A stretch of DNA of 62,543 bases from positions 1,796,571-1,859,113 of the forward strand of contig NZ_CP133597.1 of NCBI RefSeq assembly GCF_031200575.1, read 5' to 3'. The notes under the pieces were generated by a model. The model was not told the origin of the DNA and ran no database searches. It worked only from the letters and a program-made list of their open reading frames with translations. This stretch comes from Ferroplasma sp. (lineage in GTDB: Archaea > Thermoplasmatota > Thermoplasmata > Thermoplasmatales > Thermoplasmataceae). Positions 17,395-25,600 of the stretch are shown piece by piece (position 1 is the stretch's first letter; each line of letters starts with the position of its first letter). The translations under genes and the position numbers were made by a program.

Positions 17395-18006
17395 GTGATA
17401 TTCATAAAAGGAGATAATATAATCAAAAGAAAACGGGGAGCTCCAAGAAAGGTATTCACCCAGGAAGATGCCCCAAGGAGGTTAGAGACTCAGATTAAGA
17501 CATGGATATACGGTTTATTTCCAGCAGGAAGGCCTATAAATGAAGTTCTGGAAGAATTATTAACAGTGGCCTATGCAAATAAAGATGAGAAGGATCTCTC
17601 ACTTCTTAAAAAGAAAGCCGCAGAACTGGAATATGAGTTGTCAAAGGTAAAAGTTGAAATCCATAACAAAGAACAGGCAATCCAACACCAGGAAGAAGTC
17701 CAGAGATCAATTATAATGCAGAGAAAATACATGGCTAGTGTTTTAAGAAGAATAATAAAGACATCTTTTAGTTCAAGAAAAGTAACTACAAAGCCAGAAT
17801 GGATAGAAAAATTATACGGAATGTCTTTTGATATTCCGTCCCTGGACACCTTACTCGCTGATACTTCAAAATCAATTGAGCAATTATATGAAATATCAGA
17901 AATGGACCTCATAGAAATAGTATCGGCGAGGAAAATTAGCAAAGGTCAGAAAGAACCAGAAATCATGCAGGAAATTCTTGCAAACGAGGAGAGTGATAAA
18001 AAATGA
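17395..18006 (+). CDS. Coiled-coil protein of unknown function, possible DNA-binding/replication accessory
   Basis: 203 residues if GTG 17395 is the start; no well-spaced ribosome binding site is seen, and GAGGTGAT could instead serve an unusual ATA/ATT start a few codons later. The N-terminus is strongly basic (IIKRKRGAPRKVF), then a helical segment, then a coiled coil (LSLLKKKAAELEYELSKVK and onward, about residues 65-105). The gene follows the palindromic repeat region, so an origin-binding, partition or copy-control role is a reasonable inference. The family was not recognised. Confidence 0.7.
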   Translation: MIFIKGDNIIKRKRGAPRKVFTQEDAPRRLETQIKTWIYGLFPAGRPINEVLEELLTVAYANKDEKDLSLLKKKAAELEYELSKVKVEIHNKEQAIQHQEEVQRSIIMQRKYMASVLRRIIKTSFSSRKVTTKPEWIEKLYGMSFDIPSLDTLLADTSKSIEQLYEISEMDLIEIVSARKISKGQKEPEIMQEILANEESDKK

Positions 18007-18323
18007 GTAAAACACAAAATATGGAAACAGAAGATGATTATCTTCTGAAATTAACCAACGAGCCAGCTATAAAGACATCAGGAACTTCATGGGATACACA
18101 TTATATCATCTGGCTTTCCCCGACCAAGCTTCTTGGATATGTATATTCAGACAAAGTGGTCCAGTCCAGGATAACAGACAATGGGGAAGTATGTACATCA
18201 ACCGAGCTGATAGGTTTTCTCTCACTTGCCCGTATGCTCCTGTATCTCAAAAATAAATACGGAGAGGACAGTCCAATCTACACGCAGGCATATGCCTATT
18301 TCTCTGAGGGTGATAAAAAATGA
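18003..18323 (+). CDS. Unknown small protein
   Basis: 106 residues, start overlapping the preceding stop (ATGA) and preceded by GAGGAG. Contains a WDTHYIIWLSPTKLLGYVY beta-rich centre and a helical LIGFLSLARMLLYLKNKYG. Part of a tightly packed plus-strand operon of small genes following mcm. Function not recognised; probably soluble. Confidence 0.65.
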   Translation: MSKTQNMETEDDYLLKLTNEPAIKTSGTSWDTHYIIWLSPTKLLGYVYSDKVVQSRITDNGEVCTSTELIGFLSLARMLLYLKNKYGEDSPIYTQAYAYFSEGDKK

Positions 18324-18577
18324 CTGAAGAAACAAATATGATAAATGAAGAAGATCCGATGCATGCTATACTGCTATTTTACCAGAAGAAGCCAGACATT
18401 CCCTATAAGCACATAGAATTTGAATATCTTGCGAGGGATGGTGAACGGCACAACATAGATTTCACATACAAAACGCATTATAATTTTGGCAATTCCATAC
18501 ATTCAACAATGCACACTTACAGGCTTTTCATTGACACCAGGAAGTCATCTGAGAATGATCTAAGGAGGTTGATGTAA
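18320..18577 (+). CDS. Unknown small protein
   Basis: 85 residues, coupled to the previous gene by a four-base overlap with GAGGGTG upstream. Acidic N-terminus, then alternating beta-like segments (HIEFEYLARDGERHNIDF) and a basic C-terminus. Not recognised. Confidence 0.62.
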   Translation: MTEETNMINEEDPMHAILLFYQKKPDIPYKHIEFEYLARDGERHNIDFTYKTHYNFGNSIHSTMHTYRLFIDTRKSSENDLRRLM

Positions 18578-18578
18578 T

Positions 18579-18740
18579 ATGGATAATACAGAATTTATGG
18601 ATAAATTAAAAAGCAAGAATATGGAGCTGTCTAAGCTCCTGGATAGCAAGGAAGACTTCTCAGCAATAGTGCAGGCAATCGCCTGCATAATCGACGATAT
18701 GTCAATGCAGCTGGGAAAATATGAAGTGGAGGTGGAATAA
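18579..18740 (+). CDS. Very small helical protein
   Basis: 53 residues, start ATG 18579 with AAGGAGG at 18562, stop overlapping the next ATG by one base. The sequence (FMDKLKSKNMELSKLLD, then a helix with IACIIDD) is almost wholly helical and acidic. Small operon members like this in viruses are often protein-protein adaptors; no family was recognised. Confidence 0.6.
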   Translation: MDNTEFMDKLKSKNMELSKLLDSKEDFSAIVQAIACIIDDMSMQLGKYEVEVE

Positions 18741-19051
18741 TGGAAAAAAACGAATACAGGGGAATAAAAAGATATTATTTAGCTATAAAAGGTAAAATAT
18801 TATACGATATATATGAAGATGGCGACCCAGAAGATAGAAGATGTATCATCTATAAATCCGAAGATGGAAGCTATGTATTTCAATATTTAGTAATACCCGA
18901 ATATTCATACTCTCCAGATGACGATATATCGGATGTAAAACTATTCAAGGACATTAATAAATTATTCGAATATATAGATAAACGGTATGAAAATATTGGG
19001 GCAATAAAAAAATTAAAAGAAGAAATCAAGAAAGATTTTGAGGTGGAATAA
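18740..19051 (+). CDS. Unknown acidic protein
   Basis: 103 residues, Tyr- and Asp/Glu-rich (GIKRYYLAIKGKILYDIYED), ending in a helical KKLKEEIKKDFEVE. GGAGGTGG precedes the start, which overlaps the upstream stop. Its stop overlaps another ATG at 19051 that opens only a 13-codon frame. Not recognised. Confidence 0.62.
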   Translation: MEKNEYRGIKRYYLAIKGKILYDIYEDGDPEDRRCIIYKSEDGSYVFQYLVIPEYSYSPDDDISDVKLFKDINKLFEYIDKRYENIGAIKKLKEEIKKDFEVE

Positions 19052-19085
19052 TGGGTGCATATATAAACATAGAGGTGAGTAAAAT

Positions 19086-19484
19086 ATGGTAGAATCCATG
19101 GAAAAACCAACTGCTGGGGGGCGCAAGAATGCCATTCAAGGATCCTGAGCAAATGAAAATGTATATGCGGGCAAGAAGGGCAAAGAGAAAGCTGCTAGGC
19201 AGGTTAACGCAAAAAGTGTTAACCCAACACGTAAACCCGTTAACCCTATACAAACTCACAAATTGCAAAATACGGTTAACACGGTTAACAAAAATAATAG
19301 CTCTAAACCCGTAAACCTTCAAGAATACCTCTTATCATATTCCAGGAACAAATACCAGTTTGTCCTATATGAGATAAACAAGGAAGGGCAAAAAACTTTA
19401 GTAAAAAGTTATCCAAAGGGGTCAGTATTATTTTTTCACGAATCCAAAGTTCGATTGACATGGGGGCCAGAGGTGGAAGCATGA
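19086..19484 (+). pseudogene. Split or frameshifted gene with Val-Asn repeats
   Basis: Coding-like sequence lies in two frames. ATG 19086 (GAGGTG upstream) encodes 20 residues and stops at 19146-19148. ATG 19129 opens another frame starting MPFKDPEQMKMYMRARRAKRK, typical of small phage/plasmid proteins. A third stretch, in the first frame after the stop, reads KSVNPTRKPVNPIQTH, LQNTVNTVNKNN and then a folded-looking domain to 19484; a TTG at 19263 could start it alone. A -1 shift around the five-A run near 19212 would join the MPFKDP start to the VN-repeat domain. Real decay, programmed frameshift or two genes are all possible; both copies are the same. Confidence 0.5.
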
Positions 19485-19708
19485 GTAATATGGAAAAAGA
19501 AATACAAAATAAAGAAAATCTGAACAACCTTGTAAAATCCACAAGGATAATTCAGAATTTAGTTGAGCAATTCGGTTGCAAGGTAGAAAATAATACATAT
19601 CATGACTGCGGATTAAAAGACCTTAAAGAAGCTTTAGATTATCTTGTAAGCATGGGTGTAGCAGAAAAAAATGGAATCGAATACCATATATTATTTGAGG
19701 TAGATTAA
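19481..19708 (+). CDS. Small winged-helix-like protein
   Basis: 75 residues from ATG 19481, which has GAGGTGG nine bases before it and overlaps the upstream stop. The frame is open to 19460 but that start lacks a ribosome site. Helix-rich N-terminus, then LKDLKEALDYLVSMGVAEKN followed by a hairpin-like IEYHILFEVD, which resembles a winged helix. Possibly a regulator; the family is not certain. Confidence 0.6.
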   Translation: MSNMEKEIQNKENLNNLVKSTRIIQNLVEQFGCKVENNTYHDCGLKDLKEALDYLVSMGVAEKNGIEYHILFEVD

Positions 19709-20026
19709 ATGGTTAAAACATGGAAAGACGTCGAACTACGATATGCTAAACTCTTTGGTACCCTACGAAACGCACTATCAGGAGGAAATTCCCACCACAC
19801 CAGGAGTGACACACTACATCCGGATTTCTATCTCGAAATCAAGCACGGACTCCAGTGTAGGCCTACATCTCTCTGGCAAGACACAATTTCCAAAGCCAAA
19901 CTGGAGCACAAAATCCCGATGCTGATCCAGCATGCCAAGGGAGAGCGAATTGCCGATGCGCGTATAACTCTGAAAGTTTCAGATTTTTTGACACTGACCA
20001 GTATAAATAAGGAGGATAAGAAATGA
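19709..20026 (+). CDS. Small PD-(D/E)XK nuclease, possible Holliday-junction or recombination nuclease
   Basis: 105 residues. The stretch HPDFYLEIKHG fits the PD-(D/E)XK active site (Asp, then Glu-x-Lys), preceded by an Ala-Leu-Ser-Gly-Gly-Asn-Ser-His-His segment and an early helix with Glu (VELRYAKLFG) that would complete the metal site. The length and layout resemble compact virus resolvase or VRR-type nucleases. Located in the replication half of the element, it probably processes branched replication or recombination DNA. Restriction-type or repair nuclease roles are alternatives. Start directly after the previous stop. Confidence 0.68.
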   Translation: MVKTWKDVELRYAKLFGTLRNALSGGNSHHTRSDTLHPDFYLEIKHGLQCRPTSLWQDTISKAKLEHKIPMLIQHAKGERIADARITLKVSDFLTLTSINKEDKK

Positions 20027-20253
20027 AGGATACAATAACACTGGATGTTTTCTACGATGACATTGATTCAATTATCTTCCAGGCACTGAAGATCCCTTTG
20101 ACTGTACACCAGTTAACATCTATCCTCCGCTTCCACGATATCGATATTTCACCAATGCGTATCAGGCGCCGGTTAGAATTCCTGGAAATGATAGGGAAAA
20201 TAGGCAAAAAGAAAAAAAATTCCCACGTATTCGAGTATTATTATATTAAGTGA
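20023..20253 (+). CDS. Winged helix-turn-helix DNA-binding protein
   Basis: 76 residues, four-base overlap with the nuclease gene and GGAGGA upstream. Helix-turn-helix (LTVHQLTSILRFHDID then SPMRIRRRLEFLEMIG) followed by a basic hairpin wing with four lysines and a tyrosine-rich end. Last gene of the early-type operon and next to the promoter of the membrane-protein operon, so it may control the switch to late genes. Confidence 0.7.
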   Translation: MKDTITLDVFYDDIDSIIFQALKIPLTVHQLTSILRFHDIDISPMRIRRRLEFLEMIGKIGKKKKNSHVFEYYYIK

Positions 20254-20256
20254 GTT

Positions 20257-20337
20257 TTTATACTTTATATGTAACCAGCCTACTGCACCATACTTACCAA
20301 TATCCTACTATGTTTTATCAATAGTAAAGGTAAATAT
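20257..20337 (+). promoter_or_regulatory. Probable promoter of the membrane/structural operon
   Basis: The 84-base gap holds TATA-like TTTATACTTTATATG (20257-20271) and a repeated CCTACT, then AAGGTA as a ribosome site before ATG 20338. It is the only sizeable gap between the early genes and the long run of membrane proteins. Confidence 0.5.
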
Positions 20338-21510
20338 ATGGTTACTACACGAAGAGTCAACACAAAAAAGAAACTTAAGTGGAAAAATCCAAACTGGGAT
20401 ATAGGTGCAGCTATTGTCGCCCTTATCGGGTCTGCCCTGCTTTTTATTTCATTGTTAAGCAAACCAAGTTTTGATGTCGTCCACCAGCATGTCGTTCTTA
20501 CCCAGGGCATTGTTGCGCCTGCGGTGATTATGGGGTCTGTTGTCTGGGCAATCATAGAGTTTTTCACGCCACCCAGTACTGGAATCAAGGACCTGCTTAT
20601 CAGGATTATACCGGCATTCATCATAGGCGCACTTGTCGGTGGCACACTGGGCTACATGTACCACTTCGGGCAATACGTTATACGCCCTGCCATGTCAGGA
20701 AATATCGATGCCTTATGGTTCCTTATTGGCATTCTGGTAGCAGCTTTAGCTGTCACCTGGAATGCAGCCTGGTCTGATAAACACGGATACCTTGGCCAGC
20801 GTGGCAAAGGATTCAGGAAATTTGTCACACGTGAATCGGGCACAGAGAAAGGCAGGAGAGGAATGTTATTTCTTCTTATCATCGTCATAGTCCTCCTGGT
20901 TGCAGCTCCAATCGGTGCAGCAATAGGTTCAGCATTCGTTTCTGGCCATGACAACACTGCGGTACTATCCAATGTTTCCGATGTCCAGTACATCAACTCG
21001 AAGTCAGGTGCAGTCCCATTCGGATCAGTCAACGGCACTGCTACCTTTGATATGCCTGCAAATGTTTCAACTGTTTATCTGCAGACAAACATGACTCTCG
21101 CCGAACTCAATGATTATTCTGTTTCTCACTTAGTTCTTGCCACATCTATTTCAAATTACAACCTTACCGTGGGTACAGGGAATATGTCTAGCTTCGCACC
21201 ATTGTTTTCAGTAAATGTGCACAATGCAACATCCACAAATATCACACTTCCCACATACAGGCTTACTGGAATCCAGTCATCTCCACTGGTGCTTGAGTTT
21301 ACGACATCTTCATCAGTGGTCTCGGTTACACTGCAGGCCTACGGCAACAATGGATTTGTAACCAGCTTCGGCCCCTACCAGGTGCTTCAGGCCGCGTACC
21401 TGATTGGTGGAATCATAATGTTTGCATCAGCATTCCTCGTACTTTCCATGTACGACCTATCACTGGATGCAATCACAGGGAGTTTTAAAGCTTCAAGAGG
21501 AGGTAAATAA
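20338..21510 (+). CDS. Multi-pass membrane protein with an extracellular domain; candidate virion or assembly protein
   Basis: 390 residues. About four membrane helices in the first 210 residues (around 20-40, 55-75, 85-105, 125-142, plus one at 178-200), then a Ser/Thr/Asn-rich domain of about 140 residues that would face outward, and a final helix near 350-372 with a basic C-terminal tail. No known family was recognised. It is first in the late-type operon, followed by a protamine-like protein and three small membrane paralogues. Inference: envelope protein. Confidence 0.7.
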   Translation: MVTTRRVNTKKKLKWKNPNWDIGAAIVALIGSALLFISLLSKPSFDVVHQHVVLTQGIVAPAVIMGSVVWAIIEFFTPPSTGIKDLLIRIIPAFIIGALVGGTLGYMYHFGQYVIRPAMSGNIDALWFLIGILVAALAVTWNAAWSDKHGYLGQRGKGFRKFVTRESGTEKGRRGMLFLLIIVIVLLVAAPIGAAIGSAFVSGHDNTAVLSNVSDVQYINSKSGAVPFGSVNGTATFDMPANVSTVYLQTNMTLAELNDYSVSHLVLATSISNYNLTVGTGNMSSFAPLFSVNVHNATSTNITLPTYRLTGIQSSPLVLEFTTSSSVVSVTLQAYGNNGFVTSFGPYQVLQAAYLIGGIIMFASAFLVLSMYDLSLDAITGSFKASRGGK

Positions 21511-21511
21511 A

Positions 21512-21694
21512 ATGTATAAAACAACAAAGAGAAAAACAGCAAGGAGAAAGCCGGCAACAAGGAAGGTACCTTCAACAGCAAGAAAGGTAAAAAGGACAAC
21601 CAGGAGTAGAGCTCCAGTCCGTTCTACCAGATCTACTACCCATACCAGGGCAGCTCCCAGGAGAAGGAAAACAACCAAGAGGAGGACAAGATGA
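21512..21694 (+). CDS. Highly basic protamine-like protein, probable genome-condensing protein
   Basis: 60 residues of which well over a third are Arg or Lys, with Thr/Ser/Pro/Ala between (MYKTTKRKTARRKP through RRRKTTKRRTR) and no hydrophobic core. AGGAGG at 21498 and ATG 21512. Small arginine-rich proteins of this sort bind DNA in virions of several archaeal viruses. Its place directly before three small membrane proteins supports a packaging role. A chromatin-type role in the cell is the alternative. Confidence 0.78.
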   Translation: MYKTTKRKTARRKPATRKVPSTARKVKRTTRSRAPVRSTRSTTHTRAAPRRRKTTKRRTR

Positions 21695-22104
21695 ATAGTG
21701 GAATATCACTGGGCCTCAAGGAAAAAGCCCTCATGCTTTTACATGCAAAAGCCATAGTGCTTGTATCCCTGTTGCTGCCTTTCATATCCAAATTAAGTGC
21801 CACAGTTCACACTACGACTTCTTCCCTGGGCAGCTCAATTTTTACCTCCCTCTGGGGCGTAATACTCGGTCTCTTCAAAGATATATCTACTGCATTTGGC
21901 AGCCTAATAGGGGAGGTATTCAGCGGGTTTGGCCAATCCATAGTGATGATGTTCCAGTCCTTCGGATTTTCCATGTCCAGCTACGGTGTCTGGGCACCAT
22001 TGGCCTTCGTGGTTGGACTCGGGCTTGCCATTATGGTAGGTTACCTTTTCTTCGTGTTCATAGACGGAGAGCGTGATGTAACCGGCGTTGAAAACGATCT
22101 GTGA
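21691..22104 (+). CDS. Small two-helix membrane protein, first of three tandem paralogues (candidate major virion protein)
   Basis: 137 residues, overlapping the basic-protein gene by four bases. One hydrophobic segment near residues 18-32 and a second near 105-125, with a Gly/Phe-rich amphipathic stretch between. The C-terminal signature SSYGVWAPLAFVVGLGLAI then FIDGERDVTG matches the next gene (SSYGPLIPLLMVVSVSLSI then LFDGVNAVVG), so the two are paralogues. Small two-helix proteins are the main capsid proteins of spindle-shaped and other membrane-type archaeal viruses; assignment here is inference. Confidence 0.75.
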   Translation: MNSGISLGLKEKALMLLHAKAIVLVSLLLPFISKLSATVHTTTSSLGSSIFTSLWGVILGLFKDISTAFGSLIGEVFSGFGQSIVMMFQSFGFSMSSYGVWAPLAFVVGLGLAIMVGYLFFVFIDGERDVTGVENDL

Positions 22105-22110
22105 GGCAAA

Positions 22111-22380
22111 GTGTCATTTAATTTTTCCACTTCAGGCTGGCATCTGCTCCTATCATTCTTCGGGAGCGTTATAGGCATATTTGGAGCCGATATTATATAT
22201 TTTTCTGACTGGCTAGGCAATGAAATTTCTTTCTATTTTGTTTCCTGGGGATCTTCATTTTCCTCTTATGGCCCTCTTATCCCATTGCTTATGGTAGTCT
22301 CAGTCTCACTATCTATTGCTGGGGGATTTGCCGCATTTATGCTCTTTGATGGCGTCAATGCAGTTGTAGGAGGTGACTGA
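22111..22380 (+). CDS. Small two-helix membrane protein, second paralogue
   Basis: 89 residues starting at GTG 22111 with GAGGCAAA just before. Two hydrophobic segments (LLLSFFGSVIGIFGADII and LIPLLMVVSVSLSIAGGF) flank an aromatic linker. The C-terminal half aligns with its upstream neighbour over the Ser-Ser-Tyr-Gly, Pro-Leu and Phe-Asp-Gly positions. Probably an abundant envelope component, judged by triplication and place in the operon. Confidence 0.75.
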   Translation: MSFNFSTSGWHLLLSFFGSVIGIFGADIIYFSDWLGNEISFYFVSWGSSFSSYGPLIPLLMVVSVSLSIAGGFAAFMLFDGVNAVVGGD

Positions 22381-22381
22381 G

Positions 22382-22687
22382 ATGGCATGGTGGAATCCCT
22401 TTTCCTGGGGAAAGGCAATCAAACATTTTACGTTTCAAACATTTGAAAAGATGTTCCTCTCAATCATAGGGATGATTCTACATGAGATTTCTTCGGTAAT
22501 AGGTGTGATTGTTGGCATAGCAATGTCTCTTACGCAGTCTGTGATATCTGGCATTGTATACACTTCTCTTTCTCTTGGCCCTTTTGGTCTCCCAGTGTTT
22601 ACCGTTGGAGTTATATCCGTTATAGGTGGCTCATTGACTGTTTTCCATGTCCTCCACGACACCCCAATTGTAGGTGATTTAGTTTGA
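22382..22687 (+). CDS. Small two-helix membrane protein, third paralogue
   Basis: 101 residues from ATG 22382 (AGGAGGTG at 22367); the frame is open from a GTG at 22373. Starts MAWWNPFSWGKAIKHF, has two hydrophobic segments, and ends GPFGLPVFTVGVISVIGG then HDTPIVGDLV, which parallels the Gly-Pro/Leu, Val-rich helix and Asp-Gly endings of the two preceding genes. More diverged than the other pair. Confidence 0.72.
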   Translation: MAWWNPFSWGKAIKHFTFQTFEKMFLSIIGMILHEISSVIGVIVGIAMSLTQSVISGIVYTSLSLGPFGLPVFTVGVISVIGGSLTVFHVLHDTPIVGDLV

Positions 22688-25600
22688 ATAAAATGAATTA
22701 TAAAAAAATAATTGCAATTACATTCGCTTTGATAATGGTGCTTTCGGGGTTAGCTGTATTATCTTCGGATATCCATACACCCTCTTCAATTACCACGTCA
22801 CCTCCAGTTCCATCACTAGTTGCTTCCGGCACAGCAACAGATGAATACTATGGTGATACTTCTACCTGGAATTATACCGTCTCTGGAAGCAGTACCAGTT
22901 CAACCTCTGCAATGAGTACCAGCGCATATCCTGCTCCTGATTACCCCGCATATCCTGCCGCTCCTTCTACTTCTAGCTGGACATTATCCTGGGATGGGTA
23001 CACGCTTGGTTCCGGAAACGTTTCATCTTATGATATCACACATAGCCAGACTTACACTCATACGGAGTTTAAGGTTGGAAGCACTATACATTATCAGACT
23101 ACATCTCATTCTACAACAAGCTGGAAATTTTCAGTTCAACCATCATATACATGGACACAGTACGGTTCACTATCGGGTGTGAGTGCAGGGTGGACTCTGG
23201 AATTGGATTCAAAAAACCAGACAGGCACAATAGTACTATATTCAGCTCTATATTCTTCCTCTTTCACTGTTTCTGGGCCAACCTATTTAAAACCCCAGCA
23301 GGACGGGACTTTCACATCATCAGTTCCATCTAATTTTACCCCATCTCGTTATCAATGGTATTTGGATGGGAGTGCCATCTCAGGGGCTACCAGTTCATTA
23401 TACACAACATCTTTTTCTGCTTCTACAGATTATTCAATATTCTTCCTTGCAACAAATTCCACGGGCTTTTCATATAAATCTACCACACTTAATGGAAGTG
23501 CAGGATACACATTGTCAATATCAGCAATAGATAATCCCGCAGATGCCAGCCAATCCGTAGATTTTAGCACATCAGTATCCGGAGGTTCAGGAACATATTC
23601 ATATTCCTATGTTCTCTATGATGGGACTTCTACATCTGATTCCGAATTGGATTCAGGCACAACTTCATCATTTGATTACACTTTCAGCTCCTCAGGAACA
23701 TACCTCCTTGTGTACAGCAGCACCGATTCCAATGGGTTCAATGCATCCTCTTCCCTCATTCAAACCGTCAATTCTGATCCATCCGTATCTATAACAAGCA
23801 GTCAAAACCCAACAGATACAGGAAAAACTGTTGAATTTTCCTCATCTGTATCTGGTGGCACTTCCCCATACAATTACACATGGTCTGCGGATGGAACAAC
23901 ATACTATACAAAGGATATAAATGTGACATTCACTTCTTCAGGAACATATACAATAGACCTCACAGTTAGCGATGCAGCAGATTACTCGGTATCCACATCA
24001 ATGTCAGAGACCGTTAATAGCGATCCTGTTGTTTCAGCCTCATCAAATGTATCCAGTGCGGATGTGAATTATCCGATAGAATTCTGTTCAACGCCAAGCG
24101 GAGGAACCGGACCATATAATGAATCCTGGGCCCTGAATGGAAATGTAATATCGACATCGCAGGATTTCTCGCATTCATTTTCATCATCGGGGTCATACAC
24201 TTTAACTGTAACCGTGACAGATGGTGTTGGTGTTACATCATCGGCATCGGTAACTGTGACAATAAACCCGAATCCATCCGTTACGATATATTCAAGCCAG
24301 AACCCAACAGATTCCGGAAATTCTGTTACATTCACCTCATCGGTATCGGGCGGTACAGGAGCAGATACGTATAACTGGACAGTGAACGGTGTTCAGGAAT
24401 CCACAGCGTCATCATTTCCCTATTCATTTTCAACTTCTGGAGTGTATTATGTAAACCTCACTGTAACCGATAGCGACGGTCATACAGCATTTTCTTCTTT
24501 AAAGGAAACTGTAAATCCTGATCCTTCAGTATCAATAAAGGTAATTCATAACCCAACAGATGCATATGTATGGGCAAATTTCTCCGCAGTAATATCCGGC
24601 GGTACCGGCCCATATAACAAGACATGGACCATAAACGGAGAAAATTTCTATTCTGATTATGTGAATTATACCTTTACATCTCCAGGAACCTTTACGGTTT
24701 CACTAAAAATAACTGATGCAAATGGAAATACCGCATCCGCATCAGTAAGTGAGGTTGTAAATCCTGATCCCAGTGCCAAAATAAATTCCGAATTCAATCC
24801 TGTTGACCAGGGAGTTAATGACACATTGACAGCGGAAATATCCGGCGGCACAGGGCCATATAATACAACATGGTCTGAGGGCTCAGAAATCCTAAATTAT
24901 TCCTCTTCCTTCCATATGGCTTTTTCCAGCACGGGAACATATGTTATAAACCTCACCGTTGTTGACTCACTTGGGGAATCATATAAAACATCAATATCTA
25001 TAAAGGTCATTGAAAAACCATCTGCACTTATAGAAGGGCCTAATGAAACAGATGTTTCCACAGAGACATACTGGGAGGCCTTCGGCTCATTCGGTACTGC
25101 CCCATATGATGATTACTGGTATATTAATGGTGTTAATACAAGCTCGGGCCTGTATTTAGAATATGCTTTCCCAAATACCGGGAAATTCAATATTACCCTT
25201 CTTATAGTTGATAGCCAGGGTGCAAAGGCCTATACTTATCTTAATGTAACTGTAAACCCTCTTCCAAAGGTCTCCATATCAGTATCATCATCCACTACAG
25301 ATACCGGTCTCCCAGTGGCGATATCCGGAATTGTGTCAGGCGGGACAGGCCCATTTAATTATTCGATTTCAGTCTCATCAATAGGCATAGTGGGTTACTC
25401 CAGTTCACTGGATTATGAATTCCCCTCAGGACAGTATAATATTACAATAACAGTTTACGATGCAGACGGCAACAGTGCCCATGCATCTATCTCAATAATA
25501 GTAAATTCACTTCCTTCCGTATCGATAACTTCAAAATATCCAAATATAGATGTAAACACCACAGACGTCTTCAATGCAACAATTTCAGGTGGCACGGCGC

